Origin: Flagellimonas allohymeniacidonis
GTDB taxonomy: Bacteria > Bacteroidota > Bacteroidia > Flavobacteriales > Flavobacteriaceae
DNA: 64,000 nt
Assembly (NCBI RefSeq): GCF_004296335.1
Contig: NZ_SGIU01000002.1
Coordinates: 633,882-697,881, forward strand
Reading direction: 5' to 3'
This document shows, in pieces, positions 55,435 through 62,568 of the stretch; position 1 is the stretch's first letter, and each line of letters begins with the position of its first letter. Under the pieces are notes generated by a model. The model had not been told where the DNA came from and made no database searches. It worked only from the letters and a program-made list of their open reading frames with translations. The translations under genes were made by a program, and so were the position numbers.

Positions 55435-56379
55435 ATGCAAAAACCCATTCTAATTCTTGGTGCCTGTGGGCAAATAGGTACGGAACTCACCTTTGAACTC
55501 AGATCCAAATTTGGTGGAGAAAACGTCATTGCAAGTGATATTCGAGAAGGCGGCGAAAACCTTATGCAAGCAGGCCCTTTTGAGCTTTTGGATGCTACGA
55601 ATTATGAGGCCATTGAAGATGTTATCATGCATTATGAGATTGAAGAGGTGTACCTAATGGCCGCCATGTTGAGTGCCACTGCGGAAAAATTTCCAATGAG
55701 GGCCTGGAACCTGAACATGAACTCTTTGTTCAATGTGCTGAACCTTGCGAAAGAAGGCAAAATCGGAAAGATATTTTGGCCATCGAGTATTGCTGTATTC
55801 GGGCCAAACACCCCCAAAGAAAACACGCCACAAAATACGGTGATGGAGCCAAGCACCGTGTATGGAATAAGCAAACAGGCTGGGGAACGTTGGTGCGAAT
55901 ATTATTTTAAAAAGTTTGGGGTCGATGTACGAAGTGTCCGATATCCAGGGCTGATCAGCTGGAAGACCATGCCTGGAGGAGGCACCACTGATTATGCGGT
56001 TGAAATTTACCATGCCGCCATTGAATCTGGGAGATATACCTGTTTTTTGGAAAAGAATACAAAATTGCCCATGATGTTCATGGATGATGCCGTAAAAGCT
56101 ACCATATCACTTATGGAAAGCCCTAGCGAAAAACTTGGCACAAGATCTTCCTATAACTTAGGGAGTATGAGTTTTTGTCCCGAAGAACTCGCCAAAAGTA
56201 TTCAGAAACATATTCCTGAATTTGAAATCTCCTACAAACCCGATTTTAGGCAACAAATTGCAGATACCTGGCCAAAAAGCATTGACGATTCCCTCGCCCG
56301 CCAAGATTGGAATTGGTCCCCAGAGTTTGATTTGGATAAAACGACTTCCTCCATGCTGGAAAATTTAAAAAAGGGGTAA
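55435..56379 (+). CDS. L-threonine 3-dehydrogenase, SDR/epimerase type
   Basis: 314 residues from the ATG at 55435 (the codon before it is TTG). GACGQIG at 9-15 is the nucleotide loop, and the active-site pair is Tyr/Lys in STVYGISKQAGERWCEYYF. RYPGLISWKTMPGGGTTDYAVEIYHAA is a signature of the GalE-like L-threonine dehydrogenases described from Flavobacterium and relatives. It oxidises threonine to 2-amino-3-oxobutyrate with NAD. Confidence 0.82.
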   Translation: MQKPILILGACGQIGTELTFELRSKFGGENVIASDIREGGENLMQAGPFELLDATNYEAIEDVIMHYEIEEVYLMAAMLSATAEKFPMRAWNLNMNSLFNVLNLAKEGKIGKIFWPSSIAVFGPNTPKENTPQNTVMEPSTVYGISKQAGERWCEYYFKKFGVDVRSVRYPGLISWKTMPGGGTTDYAVEIYHAAIESGRYTCFLEKNTKLPMMFMDDAVKATISLMESPSEKLGTRSSYNLGSMSFCPEELAKSIQKHIPEFEISYKPDFRQQIADTWPKSIDDSLARQDWNWSPEFDLDKTTSSMLENLKKG

Positions 56380-56394
56380 TCACAATAAGGAAAT

Positions 56395-56697
56395 TTATTC
56401 CTCTTCTGCGGTCGAAAACTCAGAATCCGGTATTTGTTCCAAGTCGTCGGTACTGAGAACTCCATCTTCGGACTCATCAAAATTAGCCATGCTCCTTTCG
56501 AGTTTTGAACTTATTTTGACTAGATATTTGGTATCATCCGTACTGACTTCTACAGCATCTATAGACTCTCCATTAATATTTTTGAAGCTTATCACATCAT
56601 CATCACCATATCCGTCAGGGTACCTATCCACCAAAAGTTTGAGTACTTCAGGGGTCAGTTTCTTGTAGTCGACAATAACACGCTTGAGGTTATCCAT
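56395..56697 (-). CDS. Acidic hypothetical protein
   Basis: 100 residues with a basic N-terminal third (MDNLKRVIVDYKKLTPEVLKLL) and an acidic C-terminal third (EQIPDSEFSTAEEE). It has no signal peptide and is probably cytoplasmic. I do not recognise a named family. It is a single gene in the gap between the threonine dehydrogenase and moaC genes. Confidence 0.6.
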   Translation of the reverse strand: MDNLKRVIVDYKKLTPEVLKLLVDRYPDGYGDDDVISFKNINGESIDAVEVSTDDTKYLVKISSKLERSMANFDESEDGVLSTDDLEQIPDSEFSTAEEE

Positions 56698-56771
56698 TGT
56701 GAAAGCCTATCATCAAACCAACTTAAAATTATGACAAAAAGCTTTTGCTTGGTAAATTTATTTGTAAAAAC

Positions 56772-57200
56772 TTACTCCCTTAAAATATCCGATTTCCCTC
56801 CTGTCTTTTTCAAGAGTTTTATGGTATGAATTTCAACACCCTTGTCGATAGGTTTCAGCATGTCATACATGTTCAGTGCAACAATACTGGCGCCATGCAT
56901 GGCCTCTACCTCAACACCTGTTTTGTAGAAAGTCTTGACCAGTACTTTTATTTGAATCTCCAAGCCTTGAACCGTAAAATCGATGGCACAATGCTCTACA
57001 GGCAACGGGTGACAATCGGGAAGCAAATCTGCGGTTTTCTTTACGCCAAGAAACCCAGCTGCACGGCTCATTGAAAAAACATCGCCCTTAGGAACTTTGC
57101 CCTGTTCAATGGCTCGAATCGTCTCCTCCGAGCTCACCCGAACGATAGCTTGGGCCACCGCGGTTCTAAGAGTGGATTGTTTTTGGGTAATATCTACCAT
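56772..57200 (-). CDS. moaC: Cyclic pyranopterin monophosphate synthase
   Basis: 142 residues with KGDVFSMSRAAGFLGVKKTADLLPDCHPLPVEHCAIDF, TGVEVEAMHGASIVALNMYDMLK and a C-terminal KKTGGKSD, the characteristic MoaC order with the conserved Lys and His of the active site. It is a little shorter than usual (about 160). It catalyses the second half of the first step of molybdenum-cofactor synthesis. It lies directly after moaE with a 4-base gap. Confidence 0.88.
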   Translation of the reverse strand: MVDITQKQSTLRTAVAQAIVRVSSEETIRAIEQGKVPKGDVFSMSRAAGFLGVKKTADLLPDCHPLPVEHCAIDFTVQGLEIQIKVLVKTFYKTGVEVEAMHGASIVALNMYDMLKPIDKGVEIHTIKLLKKTGGKSDILRE

Positions 57201-57204
57201 GATA

Positions 57205-57645
57205 TCATGTATTTACTTTCCACTGGTAGGAATCATCCTCGAAAAGCTCTTTTCCGAAAACGGGTACTTCGGCCTTTATAGCCTCCACCACAAATTGAAG
57301 CGCATCAAAGGCAGTTTTGCGGTGTGGGGAGGAAACAAAAACAAAAAGGCATATTTCCCCAACATTCACACGCCCCAGACTATGGTAGATGTGCATGCAT
57401 GTGATGTCAAATTTTTCGAAGGTCTGTTCTTTAATCTCATGGAATTTCAAGTTGGCCATCTCTTCATAGGCCGTATATTCAATGGCACCAACCGTTTTTC
57501 CATCGATGGTATCGGCCCGTACCTGTCCCAAAAAAATATCATGGGCACCTATTTGCGTCTTTGATTGGTGTTTTGCAATCGAGTTCGCTATAAAATCGGG
57601 TTGAATAGCTCCCTGGACAAAAACTTGTCTAACTTTCTTTTCCAC
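57205..57645 (-). CDS. moaE: Molybdopterin synthase catalytic subunit
   Basis: 146 residues starting at GTG, with GAHDIFLGQVRADTIDGKTVGAIEYTAYEEMA, IYHSLGRVNVGEICLFVFVSSPHR and a Lys-containing FGKELFEDDSYQWK, the active-site end of MoaE. It works with MoaD to add sulfur to the pterin. MoaD and MoaA are not in this window. Confidence 0.87.
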   Translation of the reverse strand: MEKKVRQVFVQGAIQPDFIANSIAKHQSKTQIGAHDIFLGQVRADTIDGKTVGAIEYTAYEEMANLKFHEIKEQTFEKFDITCMHIYHSLGRVNVGEICLFVFVSSPHRKTAFDALQFVVEAIKAEVPVFGKELFEDDSYQWKVNT

Positions 57646-57762
57646 GGAAAAAGTGTTTTTGCTAAGGTAATCAAGAATTGGAAATACATGTTTCGGCGTG
57701 CAGTAAAAAATATTATTTTTGCTCTCCTTCTATGGCCCGTAGTTCAATGGATAGAATAGAAG

Positions 57763-57872
57763 CCTGCCTGCTTACCAAAGAAATTAGGCCTCATAGTTCA
57801 AGGGATAGAATAGAAGTTTCCTAAACTTTAGATCCAGGTTCGAGTCCTGGTGAGGCCACTTCGGCAGGTAGG
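57763..57872 (+). repeat. Split palindrome bounding the nested tRNA
   Basis: Left arm CCTGCCTG (57763-57770) pairs with right arm CAGGTAGG (57865-57872), one G-T pair, 110 bases overall. The right side, TCGGCAGGTAGG, resembles the complete palindrome at 57895-57914, so a 20-bp element may have been split by about 90 bp that contain the intact tRNA and short flanks. Confidence 0.6.
57787..57858 (+). tRNA. tRNA-Arg (anticodon CCT), intact
   Basis: A complete 72-base cloverleaf. The acceptor is GGCCTCA/TGAGGCC (7 of 7), then TA, D-arm GTTC-AAGGGATA-GAAT, and anticodon arm GAAGT-TTCCTAA-ACTTT with CCT at 57820-57822. The variable loop is AGAT, the T-arm is CCAGG-TTCGAGT-CCTGG, and the discriminator is A. 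The CCA end is not encoded. It reads AGG codons and is probably functional. It lies inside the interrupted tRNA-Arg gene described separately. Confidence 0.92.
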
Positions 57873-57894
57873 TTTCCTAAACTTTAGATGCAAG

Positions 57895-57914
57895 CCTGCC
57901 TGTCGGCAGACAGG
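57895..57914 (+). repeat. 20-bp palindromic element in a tRNA T-loop
   Basis: CCTGCCTGTCGGCAGACAGG stands between T-stem GCAAG and T-loop TTCGATT. A perfect 6-bp stem, CCTGTC/GACAGG, with loop GGCA is present; the longer 8-bp stem has one mismatch. It is closely similar to the split palindrome about 30-130 bases upstream. Confidence 0.65.
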
Positions 57915-58049
57915 TTCGATTCTTGCCGGGGCTACTTTTAAAAGATTCATTTATACATATAAATGGCTGACAACTTTTTACCCTGTCCGCCACCTATCCT
58001 AAACAATGCAATTTCTTATGTTAAAGCATTCTTGAAGGATTTTAAAAAC

Positions 58050-58754
58050 CTATTGGATCCCCAAATAAGCGAGCACCTCTTCGTAGGTCATTTTCCTTAG
58101 GTTTTCCATTTCTTTTTTTCCCATGGTCGAAGGGGGTACCAAAACATACCTGAGGCTTACATCACTATCTTCAGATTTCGCAACGGAAACACTCTTGTCA
58201 CCATCATCCCCGGCCAACAGTAAGATTTCGGAATAAAAGCTAATTTTAATTCCACCTTCCAAAAAAGAGTAGGTCCAGATATCCTTTTGGGAGAAGTCAC
58301 CTTCAACAGGTTCGCCTTCAATTCCACTTATATCGTATACAACCTGTTGGGGAAGTTGCATCACCTGGTCAAAAGTAGGTACTGTTGGAAGATCAAAATT
58401 AGAATACAGTCTGATTTGGGCGTAGACCAGAACCATGCCTCCATCGACAATATCCGCGGTGAGCTCAGGAACTTCCCAATCAAATTCATATAGAGGAAGC
58501 TCTTCGTCAAGAACAAAAAGTTCTTCTCCGATACTAACCTCATGTATCCATTCTCCTGAAATTAAGTTCATATTACCATCTGCGCCTTGTTCGCCCTGTT
58601 CTCCTTGTGGGCCAGCAGGCCCTTGTTCACCTTCAGGCCCTTGCGCACCTTGGGGACCAATGGCCCCGTCAATACCATCCTCTACAGAACAGGAATTTAA
58701 TACCAGTGCCATCGAAAAAAGGACCGTAATTATTAGTTTAGTATTTGCTTTCAT
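58050..58754 (-). CDS. Lipoprotein with collagen-like Gly-X-Y repeats
   Basis: 234 residues from the ATG at 58754; an ATG two codons earlier is possible. A lipobox (MALVLNSC) is followed by about 10 Gly-X-Y triplets (GPQGAQGPEGEQGPAG and continuing), which could form a short triple helix outside the cell. The C-terminal 170 residues are beta-rich and acidic, and end MTYEEVLAYLGIQ. Similar collagen-repeat lipoproteins occur singly in Bacteroidota. It lies between the two tRNA 3'-end repeats, so it may be mobile or acquired. Confidence 0.75.
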   Translation of the reverse strand: MKANTKLIITVLFSMALVLNSCSVEDGIDGAIGPQGAQGPEGEQGPAGPQGEQGEQGADGNMNLISGEWIHEVSIGEELFVLDEELPLYEFDWEVPELTADIVDGGMVLVYAQIRLYSNFDLPTVPTFDQVMQLPQQVVYDISGIEGEPVEGDFSQKDIWTYSFLEGGIKISFYSEILLLAGDDGDKSVSVAKSEDSDVSLRYVLVPPSTMGKKEMENLRKMTYEEVLAYLGIQ

Positions 58755-58935
58755 GAGCATACCAAGTCTTAAAGTTATGGTCAAAGAACGCAGAGTATTA
58801 GTAATTATTAGGATAATTCTTACAAATGTTGTGATTTTAAACTTTCTGTTTGCGTATGTATAGTTTTGGTAGATTTGCTCGCTCCAGAAAAAAAGCTGAT
58901 TGCCTTATTCTAGGGCTGGAAAAAGTATTATAAAC

Positions 58936-58960
58936 GCGAGTTCAATTCTCGCCGGGGCTA
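58936..58960 (+). pseudogene. tRNA 3'-end remnant
   Basis: GCGAG-TTCAATT-CTCGC forms a full T-arm and is followed by CGGGGCT and A, the same acceptor end as the interrupted tRNA-Arg. There is no cloverleaf upstream, so only the 3' part remains. Confidence 0.65.
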
Positions 58961-58965
58961 CTTTT

Positions 58966-59647
58966 TAACTTTTAAAGAAACCTCAAGAGTAAAAAATAGT
59001 TGATTTGTTTTGATTTACGATTTTTTGGTTTCAGATAATCTTGTTTGAAACCATTCATTTGAGTTCACAAATCGTCAACATTTTCTACTAAGCGTTTTCG
59101 TATTTTTAAGCTGTTCGCTTTCACGCTGTTAAATGAACGGCCTGTAGATGATTTGACTTTCGTCTCAAACTAAGTTTAATTTAAAGACGAATTTTATGCT
59201 CACTTCTTCCACCTTTTCCATCTTATTTTGGATGTACGCCAAATTACTAGAAAAAAAGTGTGCGATGACATGAGAGTGCTAAGAGAAAAATTGGAAAAGT
59301 CCTAAAAATCGTTCCTTTATTAAAACGAGTTTGTTATTGGGATGACATCAGAGCCATTCAAGAATTTCAACATGGCAGTTTTAGGGCTATTATTTTATTG
59401 GGATGTTATTTTAAACCAACTAGTTTTAAAGGGGTTCCGTATAAATAGCCCATTTCTACGAAGAACTTTTTTCAAGATATCCATCATAATGATCTTAATT
59501 TTCCTTTACCCATTCCCTTCAAACAGCAAAGCACCATATATTGACTATCTTTAAAAAGGACAATTTCAATTTTTCAGGATTTTGGAAATAAGGTTCTTTT
59601 TTTATGAACTCTTAGTTGCTGGCCTACCGAAGGATTTAATCGAAAAC
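58966..59647. other. AT-rich non-coding stretch
   Basis: About 680 bases between the tRNA remnant and the AraC gene. A 7-bp inverted repeat GGTTTCA/TGAAACC occurs at 59027-59052. A 70-codon frame at 59342-59554 has poor protein-like composition and no start context, so it is not reported as a gene. Nothing else is recognised. Confidence 0.5.
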
Positions 59648-60208
59648 ATGAAATTATACATTAAATATATGGTAAGTCAGCGCTGCAAAATATTGGTGAG
59701 CCAGGAATTACAAAAGTTAGACCTGGATTATACGGCTTTAGATCTTGGAATGGTCCAAATTAACGGGGATATTACGCCAGAAAAGCGAACCTTGTTTGGG
59801 CAAAATCTTCTTAAGTCGGGACTCGAGCTCCTTGATGATACCAAAAACATCTTAATCGAGCGGATAAAGACGGCCATCATAGAAATGATTCATCATACGA
59901 AAGAAATTCCAAAGACCAATTATTCTGGTTATTTAAGCGAAAAACTGGGATATGACTACACCTACTTGTCGAACACATTTTCCGAAGTGAAAGGAATCAC
60001 CATACAACAATATATCATCAATCATAAGATTGAAAAGGTAAAAGAGTTGTTGCTATATGATGAGCTCAATCTGACCGAGATTTCACATAGGCTTCATTAT
60101 AGCAGTCCATCCCACTTGTCAAATCAATTTAAAAAGGTGACGGGTCTTACACCTTCCTATTTCAAAAAAATGAAGAAAAAAAGACAGCAAAATTTGGAGA
60201 ACCTGTGA
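59648..60208 (+). CDS. AraC family transcriptional regulator
   Basis: 186 residues from the ATG at 59648; the frame opens earlier without a good start. The C-terminal 100 residues hold two helix-turn-helix units (YLSEKLGYDYTYLSNTFSEVKGITIQQYI and LTEISHRLHYSSPSHLSNQFKKVTGLTPSYFKK). The N-terminal half is a short helical domain without a cupin-type sensor. It is typical of a Bacteroidota AraC subgroup. It is AT-rich, in the accessory part of the window, and no target is obvious. Confidence 0.85.
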   Translation: MKLYIKYMVSQRCKILVSQELQKLDLDYTALDLGMVQINGDITPEKRTLFGQNLLKSGLELLDDTKNILIERIKTAIIEMIHHTKEIPKTNYSGYLSEKLGYDYTYLSNTFSEVKGITIQQYIINHKIEKVKELLLYDELNLTEISHRLHYSSPSHLSNQFKKVTGLTPSYFKKMKKKRQQNLENL

Positions 60209-60311
60209 TATATGTAAGGTTTACAACTATTTATATAGTAAAAATCCAGCTGTTCTGTCTGATCTTTATAGTCTGTTAAGATTTTTATTATTTATTCAAA
60301 ATATCAATTCT

Positions 60312-60467
60312 ATGCACTTAGTTGAAAAGAACTATTTGGTTCAAAGCATTCTAAAAAAAATGAGGGATGCTCTCCTAACAATATTTGAAAGTGGAAACCC
60401 AGAAAATGTAAGGGAGAATGAATTACAGAAAAACCTAAAACCCTATTTGATCAGAATCAAAAAATGA
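60312..60467 (+). CDS. Small ORF, 51 residues
   Basis: An ATG-started frame reading MHLVEKNYLVQSILKKM and ending YLIRIKK. It is mildly amphipathic and basic. It sits between the AraC gene and a double-hairpin region; no family is recognised. Coding status is uncertain. Confidence 0.35.
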   Translation: MHLVEKNYLVQSILKKMRDALLTIFESGNPENVRENELQKNLKPYLIRIKK

Positions 60468-60540
60468 GGTTTCTCACGGTCATTAAAATGACCGGCGCGA
60501 TACTAGGAGAAAGAGAATTTAATTTTGTTTATTGATAAGC

Positions 60541-60600
60541 GCTTTTAGACTATCTAAAAGCCAAAAGAAGAGCAGTAATTAAAAAATACTGCTCTTTTTT
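60541..60600 (+). terminator. Two consecutive hairpins, second followed by T-run
   Basis: First: GCTTTTAGA/TCTAAAAGC (9 bp, 3-base loop), 60541-60561. Second: AAGAGCAGTA/TACTGCTCTT (10 bp, loop of 9), 60568-60596, followed by TTTT. The second is a textbook terminator. The first may be a further terminator, a processing site or the end of a small RNA. Confidence 0.7.
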
Positions 60601-60689
60601 CGTCAAAAGGCAAAAGGGCTGTTAATTCAATGACCATTGTTTCTGCGAAGCAGGTTTTTATAGCAAGCTACAATGACAAAACAAACGCC

Positions 60690-60758
60690 ATGAGAAAATG
60701 CGCTATCTGTTTTATCCTTTTGATAGCAATGTTGGTAATCGCTATTTGCCTACAATAA
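60690..60758 (+). CDS. Candidate hydrophobic peptide, 22 residues
   Basis: ATG-started and reading MRKCAICFILLIAMLVIAIC with two more residues, a single membrane-spanning helix after a basic start. It is followed by the 38-residue basic peptide frame. There is too little sequence to judge whether it is translated. Confidence 0.3.
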   Translation: MRKCAICFILLIAMLVIAICLQ

Positions 60759-60777
60759 ATCAGAAAAAAATAGAACT

Positions 60778-60894
60778 ATGTCGAGAGAAAAAGAAGGAAA
60801 ACAAAAATCAGGAAAAACAGCGCCCTCTAGAACGCCTAAAGAGAAAAAGGCCGCCAAAAGGGCAAAAAAGGATGCTAAAAGAAGAGCGGAATGA
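60778..60894 (+). CDS. Candidate basic peptide, 38 residues
   Basis: An ATG-started frame of almost only Lys, Arg, Ala, Glu and Ser (KEKKAAKRAKKDAKRR near the end). It is low-complexity and highly basic, so it could bind nucleic acid or be disordered. It sits 23 bases before the cupin gene. Confidence 0.35.
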   Translation: MSREKEGKQKSGKTAPSRTPKEKKAAKRAKKDAKRRAE

Positions 60895-60917
60895 AGCAAT
60901 AAGTTACAGACTTGACT

Positions 60918-61247
60918 ATGGAACCAGGTGAATTTGAAGAATTAAAAACGTTTAATCTGGTAGATGTATTGGAATACAGTTCCAATGCCATAGTAGTTAA
61001 AAACATAATGGTTCAGAACAATTGTGTCATACAGGCGTTTGTATTTGATTTTGGCAAGGTACAATCTTTTGAAAAATCTCCTTACTCTCGCTTCATTCAC
61101 ATAATTGAGGGTAAAGCTGAAATGGTAATCAACAAGAATTCCACTTTCATGCAAATGGGAGATTCCATTATTGTTCCTGCTTACACTTTTAGTTCTATCG
61201 AAGCAAATCATAAGTTCAAGATGATTTGTACTACCATTAAGGACTAA
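60918..61247 (+). CDS. Cupin domain protein
   Basis: 109 residues from the ATG at 60918, two codons after an unlikely TTG. A single cupin: FDFGKVQSFEKSPYSRFIHIIEGKAEMVINKNSTFMQMGDSIIVPAYTFSSIEA. The metal-binding His residues of classic cupins are mostly absent, so it may be a ligand-binding or non-metal member. It precedes the DUF1611 operon by 240 bases. Confidence 0.75.
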   Translation: MEPGEFEELKTFNLVDVLEYSSNAIVVKNIMVQNNCVIQAFVFDFGKVQSFEKSPYSRFIHIIEGKAEMVINKNSTFMQMGDSIIVPAYTFSSIEANHKFKMICTTIKD

Positions 61248-61488
61248 TTATGGGGAAAGAACGTATGATTGGGAATTGACACAATGGTAAAATGGGCTAA
61301 AGTACGAAACGCGACATGTGCCAAGTATAAGCTCTCCGTTATGCGTATTTAACAATTGTATCGTCATAGAATCGATTTTCGTTCCCTCCAGAACGGAGTT
61401 GTAGTTAATGAACGGATCTATACTATGACGGGAATTAAAACTATGTGAAGTTATCACTGTTGATTTGGACAACTTACTATAAGAACTA

Positions 61489-62568
61489 ATGAAAGCTAAA
61501 GCTTTGGTTTATTGTGAAAATGAATTTGGCCGTATAGACGGTAAAGTGGCCAATGGACTTATTCGGCAATCGGAGACCTATGATATCGTTGGTGTCATTG
61601 ATAGTTCTAAGGCTGGTCAGGATGCGGGAGAATATCTTGATGGTGTAAAAAATTCAATTCCCATTTTCGAAAGTATCGCATTGGCCTTAGAAGAATTAAA
61701 AGCTATACCTGAATATTTTATCTACGGTATCGCCCCACTTGCTTCCTTCTTAAGTGATGAACAAAGGGAAATTATTTTTAGTGCTATGAAGCGTGGAATG
61801 AATATAGTTAACGGTCTTCCTGAGTTTTTTAGCGAGAATTCTCAATTTGCCCGTATGGCCCGTAATTATGGAGTAACTATACTGGATGTTAGAAAACCTC
61901 CAAAACGTGAAAACCTCCATAATTTTTCAGGACGTATTCAAGAGGTAAAGGTTCCGATAATTACTGTTATGGGCACTGATTGTGCGGTGGGCAAAAGAAC
62001 TACAGCATTGCTATTAGTGGAAGCATTACGGAATGAAGGTCTGAACGCTGTCTTTGTGACCACTGGTCAGACAGGCTTGCTCCAAGGCTCCAAATACGGA
62101 GTGGCCATAGATGTATTAACATCGGGGTTTGCCACTGGAGAAGTTGAAAACGCTATCTTAAATGCTTATGAGCAAGAACAACCAGACATCATTGTTGTGG
62201 AAGGCCAGGGCGCTCTAAGCCACCCTGCATTTACCTCTTCAAGTGCCATTCTACGCGGGGCAATGCCAGATGCGATTATTATACAACATCCTCCCAAACG
62301 AAAAAGTTATTGTGACTATCCCAAAATTCCAATGTTGGACTTGGTAGACGAGATTGAAATGATAGAGATATTCTCCAAATCAACGGTCATAGCAATAACC
62401 ATTAACCATGAAAACATGACTCATGTTGAAGTGAATCATATGATAGGTCAGTATGAATCAGAATTTAATCTACCCGTTACAGATGCCCTACTACATGGGT
62501 GCGATAAACTGGTAAAGGAGTTGATCAAAACATTTCCAGAGTTAAAAAGAGAGTCGGTGTTGGTTTGA
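61489..62568 (+). CDS. DUF1611 family P-loop protein
   Basis: 359 residues. An N-terminal Rossmann-like domain (ALVYCENEFGRIDGKVANGLIRQSE, VVGVIDSSKAGQDAG) is joined to a P-loop ATPase-like domain with MGTDCAVGKRTTALLL, FVTTGQTGLL and VVEGQGALSHPA. This is the DUF1611 pattern, a family often encoded beside dipeptide epimerases or racemases. It overlaps the next gene by 4 bases and is co-translated with it. The chemistry is unproven. Confidence 0.85.
   Translation: MKAKALVYCENEFGRIDGKVANGLIRQSETYDIVGVIDSSKAGQDAGEYLDGVKNSIPIFESIALALEELKAIPEYFIYGIAPLASFLSDEQREIIFSAMKRGMNIVNGLPEFFSENSQFARMARNYGVTILDVRKPPKRENLHNFSGRIQEVKVPIITVMGTDCAVGKRTTALLLVEALRNEGLNAVFVTTGQTGLLQGSKYGVAIDVLTSGFATGEVENAILNAYEQEQPDIIVVEGQGALSHPAFTSSSAILRGAMPDAIIIQHPPKRKSYCDYPKIPMLDLVDEIEMIEIFSKSTVIAITINHENMTHVEVNHMIGQYESEFNLPVTDALLHGCDKLVKELIKTFPELKRESVLV

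Larger units (their letters stand above)
57733..57934 (+). pseudogene. Interrupted tRNA-Arg(CCT) gene, split by two palindromic insertions
   Basis: The 5' part (57733-57762) reads as acceptor TGGCCCG, TA, D-arm GTTC-AATGGATA-GAAT, A and GAAG. The 3' part (57873-57894, 57915-57934) reads as T, anticodon loop TTCCTAA, ACTTT, AGAT, T-stem GCAAG, loop TTCGATT, CTTGC, acceptor CGGGGCT, A. Removing 57763-57872 and 57895-57914 restores a 72-base tRNA-Arg(CCT). Two acceptor pairs (1:72 T-T and 3:70 G-G) are mismatched, so it is probably dead. A complete second tRNA-Arg lies in the first insertion. Confidence 0.7.
57919..58965 (+). other. Direct repeats of a tRNA 3' end flanking about 1 kb
   Basis: ATTCTTGCCGGGGCTACTTTT (57919-57939) and ATTCTCGCCGGGGCTACTTTT (58945-58965) are identical in 20 of 21 bases, spaced by 1026 bp. 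The repeats correspond to the T-stem and acceptor end of tRNA-Arg and so resemble attachment sites. The span contains the collagen-like lipoprotein gene but no integrase or transposase. Confidence 0.6.

Noticed and set aside
57733..57934. Outer tRNA as a self-splicing intron host
   Set aside because: The insertions are too short for a group I intron, lack its conserved core, and the first contains a complete tRNA that RNase P and Z would cut out. A pseudogene is the simpler reading.
58435..58863. A long plus-strand frame over the collagen-like repeats
   Set aside because: The Pro/Ser/Cys-rich translation is only the complement of the Gly-X-Y codons. The minus-strand gene has a lipobox and a credible protein.
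59342..59554. A 70-codon plus-strand frame before the AraC gene
   Set aside because: Low-complexity, Phe-rich translation with no start context or family match, in an AT-rich stretch that appears non-coding.
61248..61472. A 74-codon minus-strand frame in the gap before the DUF1611 gene
   Set aside because: It needs a TTG start, matches no recognised family and lies in the likely promoter region of the operon. The protein-like composition is not enough to call it; it could be a gene remnant.
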